This document shows positions 45,757 through 55,669 of a DNA stretch of 64,000 nt, one piece after another (position 1 is the stretch's first letter; each line of letters starts with the position of its first letter). Below the pieces are notes generated by a model. The model had not been told where the DNA came from, did not search any database, and saw nothing but the letters and a program-made list of their open reading frames with translations. The stretch is taken from positions 1,666,501 to 1,730,500 of the forward strand of contig NZ_CP029043.1 in assembly GCF_003074055.1 (NCBI RefSeq), read 5' to 3'. Source of the DNA: Streptomyces nigra. GTDB lineage: Bacteria; Actinomycetota; Actinomycetes; Streptomycetales; Streptomycetaceae. Made by a program: the position numbers and the translations under genes.

Positions 45757-48705
45757 TCACCTCTCAAGTGAGGAAAATGCCTTTCTGATGAGCGCCGTTC
45801 GATCGGCTGCCGACGGCAGGTGCTCCAGGCCGAAGCCGAGGAGGACCGTGTCGCGCGTGGTGACCGCCCCGAAGGTCTGGAACAGCGTTCCGGTGCGCGC
45901 CCAGTCCTTGAGGACGGCCGGGCTGCCCGGGGGCGGTCCGGTCACGCTCCAGGCGCCGAGGGACGTCTCGAAGCCCTCCGTCTCCACCGCCGTGCCGCCG
46001 ACGACGAGCGAGGCCTGGTCGGCGAGGACGCCGCGGCCGCCGAAGCCCGGGTCGGAGACATAGCTGAGCGAGACCTCGACGGACTTGCCCGCGTACGCGC
46101 TCAGGTCGAACTCGACCTGCCTCCAGCCCGCGGAGGCGCCGGTCAGGGCGTTCCAGCTGCCGCTGCTGCCGGTCGCCGAGCAGCCCTGCGGGGACTGCGT
46201 GAGGTAGTGCGCGAGCCACGGGTGCTCGTTCATGTAGAAGCCGGCCTCGCACTCCTCTGGCACGGTGGAGCTGGACGCGCCGTTCTTCTCCGGGAGCGTC
46301 GTCCAGTCGTCGGCACCGGTGGTGTGGGCCTCGATCAGGACGTTGTCGTATCCCGGCTCGACGTCCCACAGCAGCTGGGTGCGCAGGGTGGGCTGCTGGG
46401 CCGCGGTGACCCCGGTGAGATCGACGGTCCTGGTCAGCCGCTTCCAGGCGTCGTCGGAGTGCACGGCGGCCGCCATCCAGTCGCCCGCGAACGGCCCGTA
46501 CGGGTTGACCGTGCCGGCGAACTGGCCCGCTCCGGCGCTCTTGAACTGCGGGTACGAAGCGACGGGCAGCTGGTCCGAGGTGACGCTGTAGTTCCCGGCG
46601 CGGTCGAGCGGGTTGCCGGGTGCGCCGGCGAGCGCGCCGGAGAAGCCGCCGAGCCCGCCGGAACCGGTGAAGCCGGTGGCCCCGGGCACGGACGTCCGGG
46701 TGTAGGCGCCCAGGTAGTACTGGCTGAAGTCGTTCGACAGGGTGCCGTCGCCGAGGTCGACGTTGCCGCCGGCCTGCTCACCGGCCTCCAGCAGCTTGCC
46801 GCCCTCGTTGAGGTAGGCGCGCAGCTGGAGCTGGGTGGCGTTGCCGGGGACGCCGGCACCCGTGTAGTGGACGACGGTGTCGAAGTGGCCGAGCACACCG
46901 AGGGCGTCGGGCGCGCCCTGGGCGGCGACGTCCCATACGACGGCCCGGTGGCCGGCGGCCTTCAGCGCGTCCACGTACTTCTGCGCCTGCGGGGCTCCCG
47001 CGGCCTCCTCGGCGACCACGAGCACGTCCGCGCGCGGGCGGGCGGCGATCGTATAGGTGAAGCGGGGGCTGGAGACCTTCTTGCCCTTGCGGGTCTCGCC
47101 GGTGAACCACACCTCGACCTTGTCGCCCTGGTCGCCGTCGAGGACCTTGGCACGGTACTCGTCGAAGTAGAGGTTGTCCTCGCCGCCGAACGTCTCGCCG
47201 CCCCTCCAGGGCCGCAGCGCCACATCCCAGGTACGACCGCCGTTGACGCGGTACTTCAGCTCCTTGTCGCGCAGCGCCTTGCGGACGACGACGGAGACCT
47301 CCTGGTCGGCGCCGCGCGCGTACGACGTGGTGAAGGGTGCCGGGGTGAAGTCGGCGGCCTTCAGCCCGAGCGAGGAGGCGGGCTGGTCGGGACGGTCGGC
47401 GCTCTCGGCGACACTGAGCGCGAACGGCACGTTCTTCGCGAACTCGTCCTGGATCAGCTTCTCGTCGTCGGGGAAGTTGAACACCGACCGGCAGTCCGAC
47501 GCGTTCCACTGGTCGTTCGGGTCGATGTTCGACGCGGTCTGGCAGGTCGACATCTCGGGGGTGAACATCGCCAGCCCATTGACGTTCGCGGCGTGGCCGT
47601 CCGCCTCGCCGTTGGTCGTGTACAGCTCCGAGGACACCTGCGGGTGGTAGCCGGGGATCGCGGAGTTGTCGGGTGTGCCGGCGAGCGCCTTGTACATCAC
47701 GTCGTCGGGCGTGTTGGTGGCCACCTGCCAGCCGACCCCGTACAGGAGGAGCTCGGCGGCGGAGTGGTAGTTGATGCCGAAGGTGAAGCCGACGCGCTTC
47801 TGCAGGGCGTCGAGAGCCTTGGTCTCGGGCTCGGAGCCGGGGGACGCGCCGCGGTAGGTCTCACTGGTGGGGTTGGGCGACGAACCCTCGTCGTCGTAGC
47901 CCCACTTGTAGGCGAAGTTGCGGTTCAGGTCGACGCCGTCGCCGGTGCTGATGGCGCCGTCGCCGTTGACGTCCCGCAGGTTCTTGCGCCACAGCCGGGT
48001 GGAGGAGTCCTTGAAGGTGTGGTCGTAGCCGTCGGGGTTGGCCGAGAGGACGAACCACAGCTCGGTCGAGTCGACGATCTTCCGGACGCGCTTGTCCTTC
48101 TTGTAGTTGTCCAGGTAGTAGTGCATCAGCCGCCGGGTCATCTCCGGCGTGATCCACTCGCGGGCGTGCTGGTTGGACATGTACAGGACGGCCGGCTTGG
48201 AGCCGTCCTTGGACTTGGCGGCGTGCTTGGTCAGCTTCAGGGCCAGGATGTCCTGGCCGCGGACGGTCTTGCCGATGGAGACGACCTTGGTGAGACCGGG
48301 GTTCTCCTGCCCGGTCCGGACGATCTCCTCCTTGAGCCCGCCGCTCCCGCCGTACGGGCGGAACACGCCGTCGGCGGCCTTCTCGGTACGGGCCTCGGAG
48401 CGGGCGGTGACCTGGTGCTCGGTGAGGTCGACGCCCTGCTTGCGCAGCTTCCCGGCCTGTTCGTCGGTCAGATAGACCTCGACGGTGGCCTTGCCCTTCT
48501 CGGGCGCCTGCTCACTGAGTTCGTGGCCGTCCTGGCCGGCCGCCAGCAGCAGGGGTACCTGCTGTTTGGTGACCTCGGCCCGGAAGACCTTGACTTCGCT
48601 CGGGTCGGGCGAATTCCCCGGTTGTGCCTGGGCGACGGGTGCGATACTCGCTCCCCCGAAGAGGAGAGCGCCGACAGCGAGGATCGATCTCGCTCTGGGT
48701 CTCAT
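45757..48705 (-). CDS. Secreted M14-family zinc carboxypeptidase, multidomain
   Basis: 982 residues. Sec signal cut near VAQAQ (about residue 27), then a propeptide-like region (to about 115). The M14 domain follows: YMSNQHAREWITPEMTRRLM gives the zinc H..E pair, VLSANPDGYDHTF and DGVDLNRNFAYKWG give Arg/Asn substrate residues, FGINYHSAAELLLYGVGW the third zinc His, and GLAMFTPEMS the catalytic Glu. After about 440 come an Ig-like region, a Rossmann-like segment (DVLVVAEEAAGAPQAQKYVDALKAAGHRAVVWD) and a C-terminal immune-inhibitor-A-type beta-sandwich. The enzyme probably degrades outside peptides. Confidence 0.92.
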   Translation of the reverse strand: MRPRARSILAVGALLFGGASIAPVAQAQPGNSPDPSEVKVFRAEVTKQQVPLLLAAGQDGHELSEQAPEKGKATVEVYLTDEQAGKLRKQGVDLTEHQVTARSEARTEKAADGVFRPYGGSGGLKEEIVRTGQENPGLTKVVSIGKTVRGQDILALKLTKHAAKSKDGSKPAVLYMSNQHAREWITPEMTRRLMHYYLDNYKKDKRVRKIVDSTELWFVLSANPDGYDHTFKDSSTRLWRKNLRDVNGDGAISTGDGVDLNRNFAYKWGYDDEGSSPNPTSETYRGASPGSEPETKALDALQKRVGFTFGINYHSAAELLLYGVGWQVATNTPDDVMYKALAGTPDNSAIPGYHPQVSSELYTTNGEADGHAANVNGLAMFTPEMSTCQTASNIDPNDQWNASDCRSVFNFPDDEKLIQDEFAKNVPFALSVAESADRPDQPASSLGLKAADFTPAPFTTSYARGADQEVSVVVRKALRDKELKYRVNGGRTWDVALRPWRGGETFGGEDNLYFDEYRAKVLDGDQGDKVEVWFTGETRKGKKVSSPRFTYTIAARPRADVLVVAEEAAGAPQAQKYVDALKAAGHRAVVWDVAAQGAPDALGVLGHFDTVVHYTGAGVPGNATQLQLRAYLNEGGKLLEAGEQAGGNVDLGDGTLSNDFSQYYLGAYTRTSVPGATGFTGSGGLGGFSGALAGAPGNPLDRAGNYSVTSDQLPVASYPQFKSAGAGQFAGTVNPYGPFAGDWMAAAVHSDDAWKRLTRTVDLTGVTAAQQPTLRTQLLWDVEPGYDNVLIEAHTTGADDWTTLPEKNGASSSTVPEECEAGFYMNEHPWLAHYLTQSPQGCSATGSSGSWNALTGASAGWRQVEFDLSAYAGKSVEVSLSYVSDPGFGGRGVLADQASLVVGGTAVETEGFETSLGAWSVTGPPPGSPAVLKDWARTGTLFQTFGAVTTRDTVLLGFGLEHLPSAADRTALIRKAFSSLER

Positions 48706-48803
48706 GTACCCCCCTAGCAGTGTTTCGCCACAGCGGCGAATGACTGCCAGGCTCATGCCACATCATGTCCTAGTCAAGAGTGCCGCAAAGAGCGACAAAT
48801 GAC

Positions 48804-48834
48804 GGTGCCGATGTCCCAAGTGGGCATCGGCACC
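48804..48834 (-). terminator. Terminator of the uvrC-rapZ-yvcK-whiA operon
   Basis: GGTGCCGATG and CATCGGCACC pair perfectly, with CCC/GGG inside after one bulged T. It lies 30 bases after the whiA stop and is followed on the minus strand by a short T-rich run. Confidence 0.7.
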
Positions 48835-48864
48835 TATCTTCTGACATCGGGTCAGCTCAGACCG

Positions 48865-49854
48865 TCATCCCACGAGGTTGTCGGCGAGTTCGTCGCTGAG
48901 ATTGGCCTCGGTGCCGGGGATGCCGAGGTCCTGGGCCCGCTTGTCGGCCATGGCCAGCAGCCGGCGGATACGGCCGGCGACCGCGTCCTTGGTCAGCGGC
49001 GGGTCGGCGAGCGCGCCCAGCTCCTCCAGGGACGCCTGCTTGTGCTCCATGCGCAGCCGGCCGGCCGCGGCGAGGTGCTCGGGGACCTCCTCGCCGAGGA
49101 TCTCCAGCGCGCGCTGCACCCGGGCTCCGGCGGCGACGGCCGCCCGGGCGGAGCGGCGCAGGTTGGCGTCGTCGAAGTTGGCGAGGCGGTTGGCCGTGGC
49201 CCGCACTTCGCGGCGCATCCGGCGCTCCTCCCAGGCCAGCACCGACTCATGGGCGCCGAGCCTGGTCAGCAGGGCGCCGATCGCGTCGCCGTCCCGGACG
49301 ACCACGCGGTCCACGCCGCGTACCTCGCGGGCCTTGGCCGCGATGGACAGCCGGCGGGCGGCGCCGACCAGGGCAAGCGCGGCCTCGGGCCCGGGGCAGG
49401 TCACCTCCAGGGAGGAGGAACGGCCGGGCTCGGTCAGCGAGCCGTGCGCCAGGAAGGCTCCGCGCCAGGCGGCCTCGGCGTCGCACGTGGCCCCCGAGAC
49501 CACCTGCGGCGGCAGCCCGCGGATCGGTCGCCCGCGCCCGTCGACCAGGCCGGTCTGCCGGGCCAGCTGGTCACCGCCCGCGACCACCCGAACGACGTAA
49601 CGCGAACCGCGCCGCAGCCCGCCGGGCGCCATGACGATCAGCTCGGAGCTGTGCCCGAAGATCTCCAGGATGTCCCGCTTGAGTCTGCGGGCCGCCATCG
49701 CCGTGTCGAGCTCCGCCTCGATCACGATGCGTCCGCTGACCAGGTGGAGGCCGCCGGCGAACCGCAGAATGGCGGAGACCTCCGCCTTCCTGCAGCAGGT
49801 CCGGGTGACGGGGAGCCGGGAGATCTCATCCTTCACCGCTGCCGTCATCGCCAT
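48865..49854 (-). CDS. whiA: Sporulation transcription factor WhiA
   Basis: 329 residues. WhiA works with WhiB to start sporulation-septation genes in Streptomyces and regulates its own gene. The LAGLIDADG-endonuclease-like N-terminal domain ([22 protein letters not shown]... [22 protein letters not shown]) has lost catalytic residues; the C-terminal HTH is [34 protein letters not shown]. Starts at 49854 or at the ATG two codons later, which overlaps the yvcK stop (ATGA). Confidence 0.96.
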   Translation of the reverse strand: MAMTAAVKDEISRLPVTRTCCRKAEVSAILRFAGGLHLVSGRIVIEAELDTAMAARRLKRDILEIFGHSSELIVMAPGGLRRGSRYVVRVVAGGDQLARQTGLVDGRGRPIRGLPPQVVSGATCDAEAAWRGAFLAHGSLTEPGRSSSLEVTCPGPEAALALVGAARRLSIAAKAREVRGVDRVVVRDGDAIGALLTRLGAHESVLAWEERRMRREVRATANRLANFDDANLRRSARAAVAAGARVQRALEILGEEVPEHLAAAGRLRMEHKQASLEELGALADPPLTKDAVAGRIRRLLAMADKRAQDLGIPGTEANLSDELADNLVG

Positions 49855-50921
49855 GGGCCGATCCTTCCATGCATCCGAAAAATACGGTCGTACGCGGCGG
49901 CGAGGAGCTCCGGGTCGTGCCGGGGCGTCCCGTCCGTCCGGGCCACCGGGGCCAGCTCGACCGCGGCACCGAGCCGCTTCGCGGCCTCCGTGAGCACTTC
50001 GCGGTCGGGCACGGCGGCCTCGTCGGCCAGCACCACGTCCAGGGCGAGTTTAGGGGCGTGTCGTCCCAAAACCTCCAAATGACGCTGCGGGGAGAAGCCT
50101 TCGGTTTCTCCCGGCTGCGGGGCGAGGTTCAGGGAGAGTACCCGGCGCGCCTTCGTCTCGGTGCGGGCGTCCAGCAGTTCCGGCACCAGCAGGTGGGGGA
50201 TGACGGAGGAGAACCAGGAGCCGGGGCCCAGCACCACCCAGTCCGCGTCCCGCACCGCGGCGACGGCCTCGGGGACGGCCGGCGGGTCGTGCGGAACCAG
50301 GTGCACCGACTGCACCTCGCCCCGGGTCAGCGCGACGGTGGCCTGACCCCGGACCGTGTCGACCTCGTCGGGCCGCTCCGGGTCGTGCCCCTTGACCAGG
50401 GCCTGGAGCTCCAGCGGCACGGCCGACATGGGCAGCACCCGGCCGTGCGCGCCGAGCAGCTTGCCGACCAGGTCCAGGGCCTGGACGTGGTCGCCGAGCT
50501 GCTCCCACAGGGCGACGATCAGCAGATTGCCGACGGCGTGGTCGTGCAGGTCGCCCTGGGAGTGGAAGCGGTGCTGGATGACCCGGGACCAGGTCTGGCC
50601 CCAGTCGTCGTCGCCGCACAGCGCGGCCAGCGCCTTGCGCAGGTCGCCGGGCGGCAGCACGCCCAGCTCGTCGCGCAGACGCCCGCTGGAGCCGCCGTCG
50701 TCGGCGACGGTGACGACGGCGGTGAGGTCGCCGGTGATCCGGCGCAGCGCGGCGAGCGACGCCGACAGGCCCATGCCGCCGCCGAGGGCGACGACCTTGG
50801 GCTGGGCGCCGCGACGGCGCGGCTTGCCGCCCCGGGTCTCGGTGGTACGGCCGGCGCGGCTGGCGCGCCCCTCCGGCACCGCCCGGCGCAGCCTGCTCAG
50901 CCGCGGAGTACGTCCGGTCAT
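49845..50921 (-). CDS. yvcK: YvcK-type gluconeogenesis factor (CofD-like)
   Basis: 358 residues. Rossmann-type start [60 protein letters not shown], then [22 protein letters not shown]. YvcK/CuvA proteins bind UDP-sugars and affect envelope and carbon metabolism. An N-terminal basic extension (about 35 residues) precedes the fold. Start overlaps the rapZ stop; stop overlaps whiA. Confidence 0.92.
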   Translation of the reverse strand: MTGRTPRLSRLRRAVPEGRASRAGRTTETRGGKPRRRGAQPKVVALGGGMGLSASLAALRRITGDLTAVVTVADDGGSSGRLRDELGVLPPGDLRKALAALCGDDDWGQTWSRVIQHRFHSQGDLHDHAVGNLLIVALWEQLGDHVQALDLVGKLLGAHGRVLPMSAVPLELQALVKGHDPERPDEVDTVRGQATVALTRGEVQSVHLVPHDPPAVPEAVAAVRDADWVVLGPGSWFSSVIPHLLVPELLDARTETKARRVLSLNLAPQPGETEGFSPQRHLEVLGRHAPKLALDVVLADEAAVPDREVLTEAAKRLGAAVELAPVARTDGTPRHDPELLAAAYDRIFRMHGRIGPWR

Positions 50922-51928
50922 TCCCGTCCCATGTCCCGGTGCACGACCACCGTCTCCACACCCTCGGCCGCGAGGCGCGCGGCGAGCTTCTCCGACATGG
51001 CCACCGAGCGGTGCTTCCCGCCCGTACAGCCGACGGCGATCGTCACATAACGCTTGCCCTCACGACGGTAGCCCGCAGCAACCAGCTGGAGCATCTCGGC
51101 GTACCGGTCGAGGAACTCCTTGGCGCCGGGCTGGTTGAAGACGTAGGCCGCCACCTCCTCGTTGAGGCCGGTGAAGGGGCGCAGCTCCGGGACCCAGTGC
51201 GGGTTCGGCAGGAACCGCATGTCCACGACCAGGTCGGCGTCCACGGGCAGGCCGTACTTGAAGCCGAAGGACATGACGGTGGCCCGCAGCTCGGGCTCCT
51301 CCTCGCCGGCGAACTGGGCGTCCATCTTCGCCCGCAGCTCGTGCACGTTCAGGCTGGAGGTGTCGATCACCAGGTCGGCGTCGCCGCGCAGCTCGCGCAG
51401 CAGCTCCCGCTCGGCGGCGATCCCGTCGACGATCCGGCCGTCGCCCTGCAGGGGGTGCGGACGGCGCACGGACTCGAAGCGGCGCACCAGGGCGTCGTCC
51501 GAGGACTCCAGGAAGACGATCCGCCGGGTCACACCCCGCGCGTCGAGGTCGGAGAGGGACTCGCGGAGGTTGTCGAAGAAGCGCCGGCCGCGGACGTCGA
51601 CGACGACCGCGATCCGCGCCACGTTGCCCTGCGAGCGCGCGCCGAGCTCCACCATGGTGGGGATCAGGGCGGGAGGCAGGTTGTCCACGACGAACCAGCC
51701 GAGGTCCTCCAGACACTTCGCGGCCGTGGAGCGCCCTGCCCCGGACATACCGGAGATGATCACCAGCTCGGGGATGGCCGCCTCGGGGACCCCGGCCTTC
51801 TCGCTGCCCGTACTCACCTGTGCTCCGTCTGTCTGGTGTGCGTCCTGCTGAACTTCTCCGGGATCGCCCTGCGTGTCCCGGGACCGCGGATCTCGGTCGG
51901 TCGTGGCCCCTGCGTCGTGCTCGTTCAT
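50918..51928 (-). CDS. rapZ: RapZ/YvcJ-type RNase adapter and NTPase
   Basis: 336 residues. P-loop in [30 protein letters not shown], then [22 protein letters not shown] and [21 protein letters not shown]; the C-terminal domain has [20 protein letters not shown], as in RapZ, which senses glucosamine 6-phosphate in enterobacteria. An extra acidic N-terminal region (about 45 residues) is not in E. coli RapZ. Overlaps uvrC and yvcK by four bases each. Confidence 0.94.
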   Translation of the reverse strand: MNEHDAGATTDRDPRSRDTQGDPGEVQQDAHQTDGAQVSTGSEKAGVPEAAIPELVIISGMSGAGRSTAAKCLEDLGWFVVDNLPPALIPTMVELGARSQGNVARIAVVVDVRGRRFFDNLRESLSDLDARGVTRRIVFLESSDDALVRRFESVRRPHPLQGDGRIVDGIAAERELLRELRGDADLVIDTSSLNVHELRAKMDAQFAGEEEPELRATVMSFGFKYGLPVDADLVVDMRFLPNPHWVPELRPFTGLNEEVAAYVFNQPGAKEFLDRYAEMLQLVAAGYRREGKRYVTIAVGCTGGKHRSVAMSEKLAARLAAEGVETVVVHRDMGRE

Positions 51929-54033
51929 GTCTCCTGCCCCCGTCGTTCGTCCGGGGCGCCCGCGGACACGGGCTCCCCCGAGGCCCCCGCCGTGGGGTCG
52001 GGTGCCTCGTCCTCCATGATCTCTCCTGTCGCGGTGTTCACGGCGGGCGCGGCCGGGGCCGCCTGCGCGAGGGCCACGGCGATGGTCTCGGCCGTCTTGC
52101 GGCCTATGCCCGGCACCTCGCAGATCTGGTCGATGGTCGCGGCCCGCAGCCGCTTCACCGACCCGAAGTGCTTGATCAGTGCCTGCTTGCGGGTGTCGCC
52201 CAGACCGGGGACGTCGTCCAGCGGGCTCGACCGGAAGCGCTTGGACCGCTTGGTGCGCTGGTAGGTGATCGCGAACCGGTGGGCCTCGTCCCGGATGCGC
52301 TGGAGCAGATACAGGCCCTCGCTGGTGCGCGGCAGGACGACCGGGTCGTCCTCGCCGGGGACCCAGACCTCCTCCAGCCGCTTGGCGAGGCCGCAGACGG
52401 CGATGTCGTCGATGCCCAGTTCGTCCAGGGCCCGCTGGGCCGCCGCGACCTGCGGCTGCCCGCCGTCGACCACGACGAGCTGCGGCGGGTAGGCGAAGCG
52501 CTTGGGACGGCCGTCCTCGTCCTTGAGACCGTCGGACAGCGGGGCGGAGGAGACGTCCGTGAGGGGACCCGAATCGTCGCTCGCGCCGGCGGTACCGTCC
52601 GGGCTCTCGCCGTCGGCCCACTCCCCCGTGCGCTCCTTCTCGGCGAGGTAGCGCTTGAACCGGCGGGTGATCACCTCGTGCATGGAGCGGACGTCGTCCT
52701 GCCCCTCGAAACCCTTGATCTGGAACCTGCGGTACTCGCTCTTGCGGGCCAGTCCGTCCTCGAAGACGACCATGGAGGCCACCACGTCGTCGCCCTGGAG
52801 ATGCGAGATGTCGTAGCACTCGATCCGGAGCGGGGCGCTGTCCAGCTCCAGGGCGTCGGCGATCTCCTCCAGCGCGCGGGAACGGGTGGTCAGATCGGAG
52901 GCGCGCTTGGTCTTGTGCAGGATGAGGGCCTGCTGCGCGTTGCGCTCGACGGTCTCCATGAGGGCGCGCTTGTCGCCGCGCTGCGGCACACGCAGCGAGA
53001 CCTGGGCGCCGCGCCGCCCCGACAGCCACTCCTGCACCGGCTCCAGCGGGTCGGGCAGGGCCGGGACGAGCACCTCCTTGGGCACGGCGTCCCCGGTCTC
53101 CTCGCCGTAGAGCTGCTGCAGGGCATGCTCCACGAGGGCGCCGGTGGTGATCTCCTCCACCTTGTCGGTGACCCAGCCGCGCTGACCGCGCACCCGTCCG
53201 CCGCGCACGTGGAAGATCTGGACGGCCGCCTCCAGCTCGTCCTCGGCGACGGCGATCAGGTCGGCGTCCGTCGCGTCGGCGAGCACGACGGCGTTCTTCT
53301 CCATGGCCTTCTTCAGGGCCCCGATGTCGTCCCGAAGCCGCGCGGCACGCTCGTACTCCATCGCCTCGGCGGCCTCCCCCATCTGCCGCTCCAGGCGGCG
53401 CAGATAGGTGCCGGTGCGGCCGGTCATGAAGTCGCAGAACTCCTCGGCCAGTTCCCGGTGCTCCTCGGCGGAGACGCGGTCCACGCAGGGGGCGGAGCAC
53501 TTGCCGATATAGCCGAGGAGGCAGGGCCGGCCGGTGCGGCGGGCGTTCTTGAACACGCCGGCCGAGCAGGTGCGGACGGGGAACACCCGCAGGAGGAGGT
53601 CGACGGTGTCCCGGATCGCCCAGGCGTGCGCGTACGGCCCGAAGTACCTGACGCCCTTCTTCTTGTGACCGCGCATCACCTGCACACGCGGATACTCCTC
53701 GTTCATCGTCACCGCGAGATACGGGTAGCTCTTGTCGTCGCGGTACTTGACGTTGAACCGGGGGTCGTACTCCTTGATCCAGGAGTACTCCAGCTGCAGT
53801 GCCTCGACCTCGGTGGAGACGACGGTCCACTCCACGGAGGCGGCGGTGGTGACCATCGACCGGGTGCGCGGGTGCAGGCCCGCCAGGTCCTGGAAGTAGT
53901 TCGCCAGGCGCTGGCGCAGGCTTTTCGCCTTTCCGACGTAGATCACCCGGCGGTGCTCGTCACGGAACCTGTACACCCCGGGCGAGTCCGGGATCTGTCC
54001 CGGCTTGGGGCGGTAGCTGGAGGGGTCGGCCAT
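51925..54033 (-). CDS. uvrC: UvrABC excinuclease subunit C
   Basis: 702 residues. UvrC makes both cuts around a lesion marked by UvrAB. GIY-YIG domain at the N-terminus ([29 protein letters not shown]), UVR motif ([26 protein letters not shown], about residue 205), RNase H-like domain ([25 protein letters not shown]) and two HhH motifs at the C-terminus ([36 protein letters not shown]). A TAGGGT hexamer seven bases before the ATG suggests a leaderless mRNA. Head of the uvrC-rapZ-yvcK-whiA operon. Confidence 0.96.
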   Translation of the reverse strand: MADPSSYRPKPGQIPDSPGVYRFRDEHRRVIYVGKAKSLRQRLANYFQDLAGLHPRTRSMVTTAASVEWTVVSTEVEALQLEYSWIKEYDPRFNVKYRDDKSYPYLAVTMNEEYPRVQVMRGHKKKGVRYFGPYAHAWAIRDTVDLLLRVFPVRTCSAGVFKNARRTGRPCLLGYIGKCSAPCVDRVSAEEHRELAEEFCDFMTGRTGTYLRRLERQMGEAAEAMEYERAARLRDDIGALKKAMEKNAVVLADATDADLIAVAEDELEAAVQIFHVRGGRVRGQRGWVTDKVEEITTGALVEHALQQLYGEETGDAVPKEVLVPALPDPLEPVQEWLSGRRGAQVSLRVPQRGDKRALMETVERNAQQALILHKTKRASDLTTRSRALEEIADALELDSAPLRIECYDISHLQGDDVVASMVVFEDGLARKSEYRRFQIKGFEGQDDVRSMHEVITRRFKRYLAEKERTGEWADGESPDGTAGASDDSGPLTDVSSAPLSDGLKDEDGRPKRFAYPPQLVVVDGGQPQVAAAQRALDELGIDDIAVCGLAKRLEEVWVPGEDDPVVLPRTSEGLYLLQRIRDEAHRFAITYQRTKRSKRFRSSPLDDVPGLGDTRKQALIKHFGSVKRLRAATIDQICEVPGIGRKTAETIAVALAQAAPAAPAVNTATGEIMEDEAPDPTAGASGEPVSAGAPDERRGQET

Positions 54034-54074
54034 GTCTCACACCCTACTGGCGCGCAGTGACAGTCCGGCGAGCC

Positions 54075-54083
54075 TGTGGACAA
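54075..54083 (-). promoter_or_regulatory. DnaA box 1 upstream of uvrC
   Basis: TTGTCCACA on the minus strand, a perfect DnaA box, 42 bases before the uvrC ATG. The copies share a longer GCCTGTGGACAACC core. Confidence 0.6.
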
Positions 54084-54115
54084 CCTGACAGCCCCGGTCG
54101 CCGTGGTCAGCGGCC

Positions 54116-54124
54116 TGTGGACAA
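54116..54124 (-). promoter_or_regulatory. DnaA box 2 upstream of uvrC
   Basis: Second TTGTCCACA in the same orientation, 41 bases (about four helical turns) from the first, so both face the same side of the DNA. Confidence 0.6.
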
Positions 54125-54513
54125 CCGTCCGGGGCGGGCCTGCTCCGGACGGGATGGCGTTCGGATGCCCACGTTCCGTCACCCTCCGTGAGGAGCAGCC
54201 GACCGGCCGACGGAGCTGGGGACTCGGGGCCTGGGCCTTCGGGCGCGATGGCGCCGGTCGCCGTCATGGGCGGCGCGCCGTGGCACGGGGTGTCCGGAAG
54301 CCGATGCGCAGGGACTCGGCCAGGACGGCGCAGCCGTTGCGGCACAAGTGTTGTCGGGGCCTGGCCGACACGCTTCAATGCGGGGGAACTCGGGGCCCTG
54401 AACGACGGCTTACGGATGTGAAGACCCCCGCCCCACCCTCGCCGACCGGGTGGCCCCGAGCCGCGTGAACGGTCCGACCAGCCGTTGTGACACCACAGCA
54501 GAAAGGCCCCTGC

Positions 54514-55470
54514 ATGCCGCACGCCCCTCAGCACGCGGACATCGCCGCCGTCAGCACCGCGGAGCTGGACACGGCCCTGCGAGGCGGCCCCTTCCACGTC
54601 GCCCTGCGTGCCGCGATCGCGGCACGGGGTCTGCCCCTGCAGCGTGTCCAGCACCACCTCTCGCGGCGCGGGGTGAAGGTCGGCGTGACCAGCCTGAGCT
54701 ACTGGCAGCAGGGGGCCCGCCGGCCGCAGCGCCCGGAGTCCCTGCGCGCGGTGCGGGCCCTGGAGGAGATACTCCAGCTGCCCGAGGAGTCCCTGATCCG
54801 GCTGCTCGCCGAGGCTGACGGGCAGGCCGCCCACCAGCGCCCGGCGGCCCGCTCCTACCGGGCCCTGGTGGAGGCGTCGGGCGTCCTGGAACAACTGCTG
54901 TCCGAGCTGAACAGCCCCCGCGACGGCGGTCTGCACACGTTGGCCCACCACGAACGGGTCCGGATCGGGGAGCGCCGGGAGCTGGCGGAGTGCGAGTCCC
55001 ACCACATCGTGCGGGCCCACACGGACGGCGTGGACCGCTTCGTGGCCGTCCACCACGGCGACCCGGGCTGTCTGCCGGAGCGCATGAGTGTGCACGCCCT
55101 GGAGAACTGCCGCACCGGGCGCGTCCGCCGGCACCAGGAGACCGGCGTCCTCGTCGCCGAACTGCTCTTCGGCACCCGGCTCCGGGCGGGTGAGACGCAC
55201 CTCTTCCGGTACGGCGTGGAGGACGGCACGGCCGACGTCTCCCACGAGTACGCGCGGGGCTTCCCGCTCGCGGGCGGGCAGTACGCCCTCCAGGTCCGCT
55301 TCGCCGAGAACGCCGTCCCCCTGCACTGTCACCGCTTCTCCCAGCACTCGGCCGCGGCGCCCCGCGGTGGCCGGCAGCGGCTGGTCCTGAGCGCCCAGCA
55401 CCGGTCCGTCCACCTCGTCGAGCAGCGGGTACGGACGGGGATCGTGGGCATCGGGTGGGCCTGGGAGTGA
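54514..55470 (+). CDS. XRE-type helix-turn-helix protein with unknown C-terminal domain
   Basis: 318 residues from ATG 54514, which has AAAGG seven bases upstream; GTG 54487 is in frame. Residues 25-95 look like an XRE HTH (LPLQRVQHHLSRRGVKVGVTSLSYWQQGARRPQRPESLRAVRALEEIL). The C-terminal 200 residues are mainly beta-strand (ERRELAECESHHIVRAHTDGVDRFVAVHHGDPG and later GETHLFRYGVEDGTADVSHEYARGF) and probably sense a ligand or modify wall-associated processes. Family recognised only as an actinobacterial HTH protein. Confidence 0.78.
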   Translation: MPHAPQHADIAAVSTAELDTALRGGPFHVALRAAIAARGLPLQRVQHHLSRRGVKVGVTSLSYWQQGARRPQRPESLRAVRALEEILQLPEESLIRLLAEADGQAAHQRPAARSYRALVEASGVLEQLLSELNSPRDGGLHTLAHHERVRIGERRELAECESHHIVRAHTDGVDRFVAVHHGDPGCLPERMSVHALENCRTGRVRRHQETGVLVAELLFGTRLRAGETHLFRYGVEDGTADVSHEYARGFPLAGGQYALQVRFAENAVPLHCHRFSQHSAAAPRGGRQRLVLSAQHRSVHLVEQRVRTGIVGIGWAWE

Positions 55471-55536
55471 GCACCCTGCGCCGCCTGCTCGGTCGTCAGG
55501 ATCGGGAGGAGCTACGGGAAGGCCCGGCCGCCGAGT

Positions 55537-55566
55537 GACGTAAACGCTTGCGCAAGCGTTTACGTC
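55537..55566. promoter_or_regulatory. 30-bp perfect palindrome, LacI-type operator
   Basis: Every base from 55537 to 55566 pairs; the centre is AACGCTTGCGCAAGCGTT. The CGCTTGCGCAAGCG core and central CG step are typical of LacI/GalR operators. It lies 104 bases before the LacI-family gene. Confidence 0.75.
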
Positions 55567-55669
55567 GTCCGGTTCCGTGCGGTACCTTCCCGGATGGAAG
55601 CAGCCAGGGCGGCCACGATGTGCCCTGCCCGTGCTGAGATCGCACCGGTCACGAGCGGGAGGAGCCGCC

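Larger units (their letters stand above)
54034..54513. promoter_or_regulatory. Non-coding region between uvrC and the HTH gene
   Basis: 480 bases. It holds two DnaA boxes near uvrC; otherwise no protein with family features, no RNA gene and no hairpin with a U-tract was recognised. Confidence 0.5.
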
